From positions 4,867,813 through 4,882,684 of the forward strand of contig CP070627.1 in assembly GCA_020355945.1 (NCBI GenBank): a DNA stretch of 14,872 bases, in the 5' to 3' direction. Source of the stretch: Candidatus Aminicenantota bacterium. GTDB taxonomy: Bacteria; Acidobacteriota; Aminicenantia; UBA2199. The notes beneath the pieces were generated by a model. That model saw only the letters and a program-made list of their open reading frames with translations, did not search any database and was not told the origin of the DNA. A program made the translations under genes and the position numbers. Below, piece after piece: positions 6,796 through 12,612 of the stretch (its first letter is position 1; each line of letters opens with the position of its first letter).

Positions 6796-7731
6796 ATGGA
6801 AAAAGAAGAATCGAAAAAAAAAATAATGGAATTGAAACAGGCCAAGAATGCTGTACTTTTGGCCCATAATTATCAAATAGAAGAGGTCCAGTTGGTAGCC
6901 GATTATTTAGGTGATTCGCTGGAATTGAGCCGGATTGCATCAGAGGTAGACTCTGATATCATTGTCTTTGCCGGGGTTAAGTTTATGGCGGAGACGGCCA
7001 AAATACTCTCCCCGGACAAAAAAGTCCTGCTGCCCCGTTTGGATGCCGGGTGTCCTATGGCTGACATGATCGTAGTGGAAGAATTGATAGAATTAAAAGA
7101 GAAACATAAAAACGCAAAAGTAGTGACCTATGTCAATTCCAGTGTTGAAATTAAAGCTGAGAGCGATGCCTGTTGTACCTCTTCCAATGCGGTCCAGATA
7201 GTAAGAAACATCGATGCGGATGAAATTATTTTTATACCGGATCGAAATTTAGGCAGATATATCCAGGGAAAGGTCCCAGGAAAGAAGATTATCTTGTTTG
7301 AGGGTTATTGCTACGTTCACGATCGCATCAAAAGAGAGGAAATTGAAAAAATGAAAGAGCTTTTCCCGGAGGCCAAAGTGGTGGTTCACCCGGAAACACG
7401 CATCGACGTGATTGAGATAGCAGACGAAGTCTTATCCACCAGTGGAATATTAAGGTATGTCTCCCAATCTAATGCCAAGGAATTCATTGTAGGTACGGAA
7501 CAGGGTTTGCTGGAGCGGATCAAACGGGAAAATCCCGGGAAAAAAATCTACCCCGCCTTCAGGCCGAAAATTTGCTCCAATATGAAACGAACCTCGCTTC
7601 GAGATGTGTATGATTCGTTAAACGAAGAAAAATATGAGATCATCATAGACCCGGAAATCGCCAAACGGGCGGTAAAAGCCCTGGATGAGATGCTTAAATA
7701 TATCCAACCCTTTAACCCTGTGCGACTCTAA
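6796..7731 (+). CDS. nadA: Quinolinate synthase
   Basis: NadA is the [4Fe-4S] enzyme that condenses iminoaspartate with dihydroxyacetone phosphate to quinolinate in de novo NAD synthesis (cytoplasm). With start at 6796 the product has 311 residues, normal for the family. The three cluster cysteines are in AGCPMADM (Cys86), FEGYCYVH (Cys172) and PKICSNMKRTS (Cys260). Their spacing matches that of structurally known NadA. Other family motifs are AHNYQ near residue 24, YVNSS, DACCTSSNA, PDRNLGRY and VVHPETR. The downstream ATG is chosen because AAAGG precedes it by 8 nt and the predicted transcription start falls just 5 nt before the upstream ATG (6778). It is divergent from the aspartate-type aminotransferase and convergent with the dksA-like gene. 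No nadB or nadC is present here. Confidence 0.96.
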   Translation: MEKEESKKKIMELKQAKNAVLLAHNYQIEEVQLVADYLGDSLELSRIASEVDSDIIVFAGVKFMAETAKILSPDKKVLLPRLDAGCPMADMIVVEELIELKEKHKNAKVVTYVNSSVEIKAESDACCTSSNAVQIVRNIDADEIIFIPDRNLGRYIQGKVPGKKIILFEGYCYVHDRIKREEIEKMKELFPEAKVVVHPETRIDVIEIADEVLSTSGILRYVSQSNAKEFIVGTEQGLLERIKRENPGKKIYPAFRPKICSNMKRTSLRDVYDSLNEEKYEIIIDPEIAKRAVKALDEMLKYIQPFNPVRL

Positions 7732-7765
7732 ACTTATCACTTTGCAAAGCTGACATGAGAAACAG

Positions 7766-7781
7766 GTTAAGAAAACTTAAC
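7766..7781. terminator. Small inverted repeat between convergent nadA and dksA-like genes
   Basis: GTTAAG, AAAA loop, CTTAAC forms a 6-bp hairpin in the 66-nt gap between two convergent stops. There is no strong T-run on either strand, so termination activity is uncertain. Confidence 0.25.
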
Positions 7782-7797
7782 ACATGTACTTCACAAG

Positions 7798-8175
7798 TTA
7801 CCAGGATTCAGTTATTGTTTGATCTCTGATGAGTTCTCGTTTTCTTTCGATTTCTTTTTGGCAGTCGATGCAGTAAAGGGTGAAGGGTAAGGCTTCCAGT
7901 CTTCCCAGGGGTATTTCTGATCCGCAGACCAGGCATTTTCCGAATTGGCCTTCCTGGATTCGTTCTAGAGCGGCCTCCACTCTTTCAAGGTTTTTTTCGT
8001 AATTAGAGGAAACCAGTGCATTAATCATTTTTTCCATCATGTTTGTGGTTATATCAGCGTCATCAAAGGCGTCCCTTAACTCCATCGGCTTATCCTGGGA
8101 TTCCAGCATCCTGGTGAGTTCGACTTTTAATTTGAGTAAATTTTCTTTAAATTGCTCTAATTTTTCCTCATTCAT
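7798..8175 (-). CDS. DksA/TraR-family zinc-finger protein
   Basis: A 125-residue protein with a long N-terminal helical hairpin and a C-terminal C4 zinc finger: CLVC (Cys81, Cys84) and CIDC (Cys102, Cys105). DksA proteins bind RNA polymerase in the secondary channel and work with ppGpp on stringent-response promoters. The coiled-coil tip motif DxxDxA is present as DAFDDA (35-40), so polymerase-modulating activity is plausible. The family also includes shorter, ppGpp-independent or uncharacterised members, and this one is between TraR (about 73) and DksA (about 151) in length. The start is secure: AAAGGAGGTG lies just upstream of the ATG. It is divergent from the dihydroorotate-dehydrogenase-like gene and convergent with nadA, so it is probably monocistronic. 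I leave out the symbol dksA because orthology is not certain. Confidence 0.88.
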   Translation of the reverse strand: MNEEKLEQFKENLLKLKVELTRMLESQDKPMELRDAFDDADITTNMMEKMINALVSSNYEKNLERVEAALERIQEGQFGKCLVCGSEIPLGRLEALPFTLYCIDCQKEIERKRELIRDQTITESW

Positions 8176-8250
8176 TGCACCTCCTTTGGCAGATTAAACA
8201 TAATCCAGACCTACAAAAGAGCAACAAATTCCCTTTTTTTAGGGCAATTC

Positions 8251-8279
8251 TATATACCATTTTTTTCACATTTTGTAAA
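8251..8279 (-). promoter_or_regulatory. Predicted promoter for the dksA-like gene
   Basis: Minus strand: TTTACA (8279-8274), 17-nt spacer, TATATA (8256-8251). The leader would be about 70 nt and would begin with an A/T-rich hairpin-capable stretch. Confidence 0.45.
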
Positions 8280-8388
8280 CATTTTTTTTATTTTTTTTGG
8301 TATTTCCCTGGTTTTTTTTGGAGATAAATTACCTGTCCATATTTATATTAATAGTCATCATGTTCATAATTGTTCATCGGCGGTCTAT

Positions 8389-8444
8389 CTTCGTGTACCT
8401 TTACCTTTACGTTTCACTGTAACTTCGTGGCTAAAATTAGAATT
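8389..8444. repeat. Degenerate dispersed repeat, copy 2
   Basis: Shares with 5396-5446 the order CTTCG(T/C)G, a middle TTCAC(T/C)GTA block, CTTCG(T/C)GGCTAA and a terminal AGAATT. Both copies are on the same strand. It lies between two divergent promoters. Confidence 0.4.
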
Positions 8445-8465
8445 GCTTTTATATCTTTTGAGGCA

Positions 8466-8494
8466 TTGACACCCATTTTAGCCTATGATAGAAT
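8466..8494 (+). promoter_or_regulatory. Sigma70-type promoter for the dihydroorotate-dehydrogenase-like gene
   Basis: Consensus TTGACA (8466-8471), 17-nt spacer, TAGAAT (8489-8494). The predicted start near 8501 leaves a leader of about 32 nt that carries AAGGAGG at 8521-8527. Confidence 0.7.
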
Positions 8495-8532
8495 TTTTTT
8501 TGTAAATGATAGTGGCAGCAAAGGAGGAAGTA

Positions 8533-9510
8533 ATGGTTGATTTGACTACGAAATACATGGGTTTAACGCTAAAAAATCCTATTATCATTGGAAGTTGTGG
8601 GCTTACCAACTCCACGGAGAGTATAAAAAAACTGGAGGCCAATGGCGCAGCCGCTGTGGTTCTTAAGTCCATCTTTGAGGAGCAAATATTGTCAGAGAGC
8701 GATTCCATGAAACGCACTCATGTGTCCCATGCGGAAGAGGCGGACTATATTAACTATTATACCCGGCAGCATCATTTAGATGAGTACCTGAAATTGGTGG
8801 AGGATACAAAAAAGGAAGTATCAATCCCGGTTATTGCCAGTATCAATTGCGTTTCTTCATCGGAATGGACTTCTTTTGCTAAAAAAATCCAGGATGCCGG
8901 CGCAGATGCATTGGAATTAAATATGTTCATCATGCCCGGGGACTCCAGGCAAAAGGGAGAAGAGATCGAACAGGTCTATTTTGATATTATCAATGAGGTA
9001 AGAAAGCAAGTCACCCTCCCCCTGGCCCTGAAAATCGGTTTTTATTTTTCCGGGTTAGCCAATATGATTTTTCATCTCTCTGTCAGGAAAATAGATGCCA
9101 TTGTTTTGTTTAACCGGTTTTACCAGCCGGATATTGATCTTAATAAGATGGAAATTACGTCTGCGGATGTCTTCAGTACGCCGCAGGAGAATGCCTTACC
9201 CCTGCGTTGGATTGGGATGATGGCGGATGAAGTCAAGTGCGACCTGGCGTCCACCACGGGGATCCATAATGGACTCACCGTAATAAAAAATCTTTTAGTC
9301 GGGGCTAAAGCCGTACAAATCGCCACCATTATTTACAAAAAAGGACCGGAATATATCGGTGTGATGCTGGACCAAATGAAGAAATGGATGGAAAAGAAGA
9401 ACTATTCATCTTTACAAAAGATTATTGGTAAATTGAGCCAGGAGAGCATCAAAGACCCGGTCCTGTTTGAACGCGCTCAATTTATGAAATATTTTTCCAG
9501 CAAAACTTAA
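8533..9510 (+). CDS. Dihydroorotate dehydrogenase-like flavoprotein
   Basis: A 325-residue TIM-barrel protein of the PyrD superfamily (COG0167-like). It starts MVDLTTKYMGLTLKNPIIIG as FMN-binding dihydroorotate dehydrogenases do, and later has LFNRFYQPDIDL, LPLRWIG, TTGIHN and LLVGAKAVQI, which form the C-terminal phosphate-binding half. The catalytic block that is NxSCPN in class 1 enzymes is replaced by ELNMFIMPGD (about 128-137), with no Cys or Ser base there. It therefore belongs to the dihydroorotate-dehydrogenase-like group of unknown substrate rather than to true PyrD. The start is ATG 8533, with AAGGAGG 5 nt upstream; an upstream in-frame ATG at 8506 would overlap the transcription start region and lacks a site. 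It may be co-transcribed with the small gene at 9581. No other pyrimidine genes are nearby. Confidence 0.88.
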   Translation: MVDLTTKYMGLTLKNPIIIGSCGLTNSTESIKKLEANGAAAVVLKSIFEEQILSESDSMKRTHVSHAEEADYINYYTRQHHLDEYLKLVEDTKKEVSIPVIASINCVSSSEWTSFAKKIQDAGADALELNMFIMPGDSRQKGEEIEQVYFDIINEVRKQVTLPLALKIGFYFSGLANMIFHLSVRKIDAIVLFNRFYQPDIDLNKMEITSADVFSTPQENALPLRWIGMMADEVKCDLASTTGIHNGLTVIKNLLVGAKAVQIATIIYKKGPEYIGVMLDQMKKWMEKKNYSSLQKIIGKLSQESIKDPVLFERAQFMKYFSSKT

Positions 9511-9580
9511 ATTTGCGTTTTTTCCCTGGTTTTTATAAAATTGGGGATGTGGAAAATTTTTTAAAAAAAGAGGTACCAAC

Positions 9581-9847
9581 ATGAGCAATAATAGTGAGGA
9601 TATCATTTTAAAACGGATATTGGTACATTTTGAAAACATCGCTCCTAAAATTGTTAAAGAGTCTGTAGAGAGCCTTTCAACCGATCAGCCCATTATTGAT
9701 TATTATGATTCTGATTTTTATTTGAAAAAGATGGAAGGTGCGTTTGACGATGTAGAGGAAAATAAGCTGCGAAAAATCGTTTTTGAAAATATCGAAGAGA
9801 TCAACGCCATTTTTTTTAAATATTACAAAACCGCTAAAGCACCCTAG
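9581..9847 (+). CDS. Small acidic hypothetical protein
   Basis: An 88-residue acidic protein, predicted mostly helical, with no signal peptide, membrane segment or cysteine. I do not recognise the family. The gene is supported by AGAGGT 7 nt before the ATG, by its position in the same direction 70 nt after the dihydroorotate-dehydrogenase-like gene, and by a perfect hairpin directly after the stop. A notable stretch is IIDYYDSDFYLKK (about 38-50), with clustered aromatic and acidic residues. The C-terminus is helical and rich in Ile, Phe and Lys. It is probably the second gene of a two-gene transcript. Function is unknown. Confidence 0.7.
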   Translation: MSNNSEDIILKRILVHFENIAPKIVKESVESLSTDQPIIDYYDSDFYLKKMEGAFDDVEENKLRKIVFENIEEINAIFFKYYKTAKAP

Positions 9848-9848
9848 G

Positions 9849-9873
9849 CCAGGCAAGCTGAAAGCTTGCCTGG
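9849..9873. terminator. Perfect 11-bp hairpin after the small acidic gene
   Basis: CCAGGCAAGCT, loop GAA, AGCTTGCCTGG. It follows the stop codon of the plus-strand gene by 1 nt and lies between convergent genes, so it may terminate either transcript. No T-run follows on either strand, so it could instead be an mRNA 3'-end stabiliser or a repeat. Confidence 0.55.
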
Positions 9874-9904
9874 AAATTCCAAATTACAAATTCCAAATTA
9901 CAAA
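9874..9904. repeat. 14-bp tandem repeat, two full units
   Basis: The unit AAATTCCAAATTAC occurs twice without mismatch (9874-9887, 9888-9901), followed by a partial third unit AAA. It abuts the preceding hairpin. Confidence 0.85.
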
Positions 9905-9932
9905 CAAAACAGGCCTCCACTGGCGAAATGGT

Positions 9933-10793
9933 TCATAATGTAATCAATAGTACCCCTAGAACCATAATAACAGAACCGGTTAAGCGCTCTTTGAGGCCTT
10001 TTTCTTTGAATATCAATGCACCGAAGATCACACACAATATGGCGCTGGTGCGTTTGATGGAGATGACATAAGCCACCAGGGTGAATTGCAGGGCTGCCAG
10101 TTGGAAAAAATATTTCAGTGCATTGATCAATCCCAGGGGAAATAAGATTTTTTGGTGTTTCCACAATTGATGGATGCTGGTGCGGGAGGCAAACCAGACC
10201 ACCGGGGCCATGCTGACAATTGAGAAGATATGAATGGCAATGGCCCACAATACCACGGAGGAGCTTTGAATACCCACTTTGTCAATATTGGAAGTGATAC
10301 TCCAGATAAAGGCGACCACCAACATGAGGCGGGGGCCTTTTTCGGTTACCAGAGCTTTAAAGGGGGCCAATAATCTCTTTTGCTTTTCCTTTAGATGCAG
10401 CAGGTATGAACCCAATACGATAAGTAGGATACCAAAAATTCCCAATAATGGTGGAAATTCTCTTACAATGATCGGGGAGGTGAGTAGGAGGAAAAGGGGG
10501 GTAAAGGTAACCATAGGGACCGTTACAGATAGGTCCGAGGCCTTGATGGCTTTCATGTATAAAATCGTGGTGATGAGATTAAGGGTGCCTCCAGCCACCA
10601 ATGCCAGCCAGAAGAGGTTTCCTGTTACCCTGGTTTTTGTAAAAAGTAATAAAGGCAGTAAAAAGGGAAGAGCAAAGATACGCATCGCCCAGGCCACAAT
10701 ATATTCATTGCATTTTTCCAGGCTTTTTTTGCCCAGGACATCTTTTAACGCTTCAAATAAAGCGGTTAAAAACGAATAGGCGATCCATACCAT
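9933..10793 (-). CDS. EamA/DMT-family membrane transporter
   Basis: A 286-residue integral inner-membrane protein with about ten hydrophobic helices arranged as two EamA-like halves (roughly 1-140 and 155-286). Features are ALFEALKDVLGKKSL at the N-terminus, the conserved-type YMKAIKASDLSVTVPM in the first half, and YVISIKRTSAILCVIFGALIFKEK in the second half. The last is the typical place of the EamA helix that reads near GALFLGE. The drug/metabolite transporter superfamily exports small metabolites or amino acids, and the substrate here is unknown. I prefer ATG 10793; an in-frame TTG at 10823 has no ribosome binding site. It follows the nitrilase gene by 72 nt on the same strand and is probably co-transcribed, so its substrate might be a nitrilase substrate or product, but that is only an inference from position. 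Confidence 0.88.
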   Translation of the reverse strand: MVWIAYSFLTALFEALKDVLGKKSLEKCNEYIVAWAMRIFALPFLLPLLLFTKTRVTGNLFWLALVAGGTLNLITTILYMKAIKASDLSVTVPMVTFTPLFLLLTSPIIVREFPPLLGIFGILLIVLGSYLLHLKEKQKRLLAPFKALVTEKGPRLMLVVAFIWSITSNIDKVGIQSSSVVLWAIAIHIFSIVSMAPVVWFASRTSIHQLWKHQKILFPLGLINALKYFFQLAALQFTLVAYVISIKRTSAILCVIFGALIFKEKGLKERLTGSVIMVLGVLLITL

Positions 10794-10865
10794 ATCAGGA
10801 CTTAGCTCCGCCTGGCTCAGCAATTGGAATAATGGAGGGATGTGATGGGGGATATTGTCTATTAT

Positions 10866-11810
10866 TCATTTTTTTCTTTCTGTATTGATATTGAAGTTGA
10901 AAATATCAGGCCGATTGTAGTGTCCGGAGGTATCTAAGGTCATGCGTTCTTTATAGATTTGTTGCAGGTCATGAATTTCTTGAACAATGATATCTTCCGT
11001 ATGCAATTGAGGTTCCAGGATATATTTCCCATCCGGGGCGATGATACAACTGCCTCCTTTGAGGATCAGCTCATTTGGTTTATTTTCCAGGTGTTTTGGC
11101 AGTTTTAGTTCTTTGGGGAAGTCTTTCGTGCGCATGATTTGACCTACGGCGATGACAAAGCATCTTCCTTCAAAGGCATAGTGACGGCTGGCGATTTGGT
11201 GCATTTCGTGAACCCAGGGCCATACTGCGATATGGATATGTTCGCCGCTGTTGTGTAGTGCTTGTCGTGCCAGGGGCATCCAGTGTTCCCAACAGATCAA
11301 CCCGCCGATCCTGGCTAAATGTGTCTCAGCGGCTTTAAGTCCGTGGCCGTCGCCGGTGCCGTATAACAATTTTTCAGTAAAGGTAGGCATGAGTTTTCGG
11401 TGGTGATTGACGATTTCTCCATTGGCATTAATGGTTAGAAGGGTGTTATAAATGGTACCGTTGCCTGGACCGGTGGGTATGATTTCATTTACCCCAGTGG
11501 TGATAACAACCTTGTGGGTTTGGGCGAAATCGCAGAGGGTTTTGGTTTCTTTTCCCGGGATGGTTATGCTGTTTTGTATCATTTTAGCAAATACGTTTTT
11601 TGTGGGTTCGTGGTCCCACAGGGCTGCTTCCGGGCAGTGGTCCAGCCATGCCGGGTAACCAGACAGCCAGGTTTCTCCGAACACCAGTAGTTCAGCGTCT
11701 TGTTTCACTGCTTTTTCCATCAAGCTGAGGGCTTTGTCCATACTTTTTTTGATATCCAGGTAAACTGGGCTTGATTGGATGATTCCGACTTTAATTGGTT
11801 GTTTTATCAT
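10866..11810 (-). CDS. Nitrilase (carbon-nitrogen hydrolase superfamily)
   Basis: A 314-residue cytoplasmic enzyme of the nitrilase branch, which hydrolyses nitriles to carboxylic acids and ammonia. The catalytic triad is visible: Glu46 in FGETWLSGYPAW, Lys139 in HHRKLMPTFTE, and Cys173 in GGLICWEHWMPLARQAL, with the accessory Glu146. The CWEHWMPL context and the following HIAVWPWVHEM point to a bona fide nitrilase or cyanide-type enzyme rather than an amidase, because amidases and carbamylases have other residues around the cysteine. Length is shorter than some plant and fungal nitrilases (about 340-370) but normal for bacterial aliphatic types. The ATG has AGAGG 9-10 nt upstream and a possible promoter at 11830-11858. 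It precedes an EamA transporter gene in the same direction. Natural substrate is not determinable here. Confidence 0.92.
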   Translation of the reverse strand: MIKQPIKVGIIQSSPVYLDIKKSMDKALSLMEKAVKQDAELLVFGETWLSGYPAWLDHCPEAALWDHEPTKNVFAKMIQNSITIPGKETKTLCDFAQTHKVVITTGVNEIIPTGPGNGTIYNTLLTINANGEIVNHHRKLMPTFTEKLLYGTGDGHGLKAAETHLARIGGLICWEHWMPLARQALHNSGEHIHIAVWPWVHEMHQIASRHYAFEGRCFVIAVGQIMRTKDFPKELKLPKHLENKPNELILKGGSCIIAPDGKYILEPQLHTEDIIVQEIHDLQQIYKERMTLDTSGHYNRPDIFNFNINTERKK

Positions 11811-11829
11811 TTAATTTAACCTCTGTCAT

Positions 11830-11858
11830 TCATTAACACAATAAGAAAAAAAATTCAA
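11830..11858 (-). promoter_or_regulatory. Predicted promoter for the nitrilase-EamA pair
   Basis: Minus strand: TTGAAT (11858-11853), 17-nt spacer, TAATGA (11835-11830). It is weaker than the other promoters here. The leader would be about 13 nt and carry AGAGG. Confidence 0.35.
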
Positions 11859-11944
11859 GGTCTAAATCAACAGGTCTAATTTTAGCCATAAAGATGGGCA
11901 GAAGGACACAAAGCCTGATTAGTAAAAAGTTTTTGCGGGAGGGT

Positions 11945-11982
11945 CCAGGGGGGGCAGTTTTTTCAAAAAGCGCCCCCCCTGG
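11945..11982. repeat. Hairpin A, left arm
   Basis: Perfect 11-bp stem CCAGGGGGGGC / GCCCCCCCTGG enclosing a T-run and an A-run that can pair further. The block GCCGCCGGAGGC follows on its inner side. Confidence 0.85.
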
Positions 11983-12005
11983 CCGCCGGAGGCAAAAAAT
12001 AATAT

Positions 12006-12079
12006 GGATGGGCAGGTTTTAGCTTAAATAAGCCCTTAAAAATTACTTATAGCTAAAATCTTCTTTTTCCTGCCCATCC
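12006..12079. repeat. Hairpin B, left arm
   Basis: Perfect 11-bp outer stem GGATGGGCAGG / CCTGCCCATCC with an inner 8-bp stem TTTTAGCT (12017-12024) / AGCTAAAA (12051-12058). Confidence 0.85.
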
Positions 12080-12110
12080 GTAATATAGAGTATAGCCTTC
12101 TCAAGATTGA

Positions 12111-12142
12111 CCGAACGAAATGCTTATAATTGCTCCGTTCGG
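12111..12142. repeat. Hairpin C, left arm
   Basis: 7-bp stem CCGAACG / CGTTCGG with 18 nt between the strands. The base pair at 12115-12138 is A-T; its counterpart in the right arm is G-C. Confidence 0.75.
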
Positions 12143-12320
12143 CACAAAGCTCTAAAATATAAAATAAGTTCTTGATTCATTTTGCCGTCTCCGTTCAATT
12201 ACGACAAAGGACTGAGTTCTTAGATATCTACTGAAATGCTCTCTATCAAAATATTTAAGCTGAAAAGCGTAAATATAATAAATTTATGCTGCGCATGCTT
12301 TATTATTTCAGGACTTTATG

Positions 12321-12352
12321 CCGAGCGGAGCACTTTAAAGGGATTCGCTCGG
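12321..12352. repeat. Hairpin C, right arm
   Basis: 7-bp stem CCGAGCG / CGCTCGG with 18 nt between the strands, the same geometry as the left-arm copy. The pair 12325-12348 is G-C. It is preceded by ACTTTATG and followed by GTCAATCT, complementing the flanks of the left copy. Confidence 0.75.
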
Positions 12353-12382
12353 TCAATCTACCAGCAGGCGGTACGCGTATCA

Positions 12383-12434
12383 CGAATGGGCAATAATAGG
12401 AAGAACTTTATAGATTATTTAAATTGCCCATTCG
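12383..12434. repeat. Hairpin B, right arm
   Basis: Perfect 11-bp stem CGAATGGGCAA / TTGCCCATTCG. It shares the ATGGGCA core with the left copy, but the flanking stem bases differ on both sides and still pair. Confidence 0.8.
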
Positions 12435-12491
12435 CATTCTTTTAATAATTTATCTACTCTTGAGGAGTACTCAGTTCTATGCCTCCGGCGG

Positions 12492-12523
12492 GCAGGGGCG
12501 CTTTTTGAAAAAACTGCCCCTGC
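12492..12523. repeat. Hairpin A, right arm
   Basis: 8-bp stem GCAGGGGC / GCCCCTGC around the same T-run/A-run loop as the left copy (in inverted orientation). GCCTCCGGCGGGC lies on its inner side. Confidence 0.85.
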
Positions 12524-12577
12524 ACCCCGCAAAAACTTTTCATTAGTGAGGGCTCCTGGGCAAAGCACACCCCTGAG

Positions 12578-12606
12578 TTGACGAATGACAAAATCTATAC
12601 TAATAT
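12578..12606 (+). promoter_or_regulatory. Sigma70-type promoter for the MORN-repeat gene
   Basis: TTGACG (12578-12583), 17-nt spacer, TAATAT (12601-12606). The -10 ends 6 nt before the ATG at 12613, so the mRNA may start at the start codon. It lies just outside the right arm of the inverted-repeat element. Confidence 0.55.
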
Positions 12607-12612
12607 TCTAAT

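Larger units (their letters stand above)
8176..8532. other. Divergent intergenic region
   Basis: This 357-bp gap between two divergent genes holds a minus-strand promoter (8251-8279), a repeat copy (8389-8444), a plus-strand promoter (8466-8494) and the plus-strand ribosome binding site at 8521-8527. Near 8228-8247 the minus strand can fold CCCT with AGGG around an A-run at the presumed 5' end of the dksA-like mRNA. T-rich tracts fill 8281-8320. No credible gene is seen in it. Confidence 0.6.
11915..12550. repeat. 636-bp imperfect inverted-repeat element made of mirrored hairpins
   Basis: Two diverged arms face each other about a centre near 12232. In each arm the order outside to inside is: hairpin A with a GCCGCCGGAGGC-type block, then hairpin B, then hairpin C. 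Outer modules share AAAAGTTTTTGCGGG, a 26-nt identical stretch around the A loop, and CGCCGGAGGCA. Hairpin C is 32 nt in both arms, with a compensatory A-T to G-C pair. Around C the arms also share AGATTGACCGA and CGGCA(C/T)AAAG. The 140-nt centre (about 12170-12300) shows no clear match between arms. The only reading frame of note (12236-12445) runs through hairpins C and B of the right arm and has no ribosome binding site, so I treat the element as non-coding. It could be a foldback or MITE-like mobile element, two facing copies of a dispersed repeat, or a structured RNA. Confidence 0.8.

Noticed and set aside
6678..6869. A 63-codon plus-strand frame over the nadA promoter.
   Set aside because: It begins before the nadA promoter, overlaps nadA in another frame and crosses a repeat fragment.
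9412..9639. A minus-strand reading frame across the gap between the flavoprotein and the small acidic gene.
   Set aside because: Overlaps both genes antisense and lacks a ribosome binding site.
9898..10248. A 116-codon minus-strand reading frame overlapping the EamA gene.
   Set aside because: Same strand but another frame, inside a gene with strong membrane-segment pattern; composition looks like a shadow.
12236..12445. A 69-codon plus-strand reading frame inside the inverted-repeat element.
   Set aside because: It runs through hairpins C and B of the right arm, has no ribosome binding site, and gives a protein of no recognisable type.
11915..12550. CRISPR array.
   Set aside because: Repeats are inverted and few, with no regular spacers.
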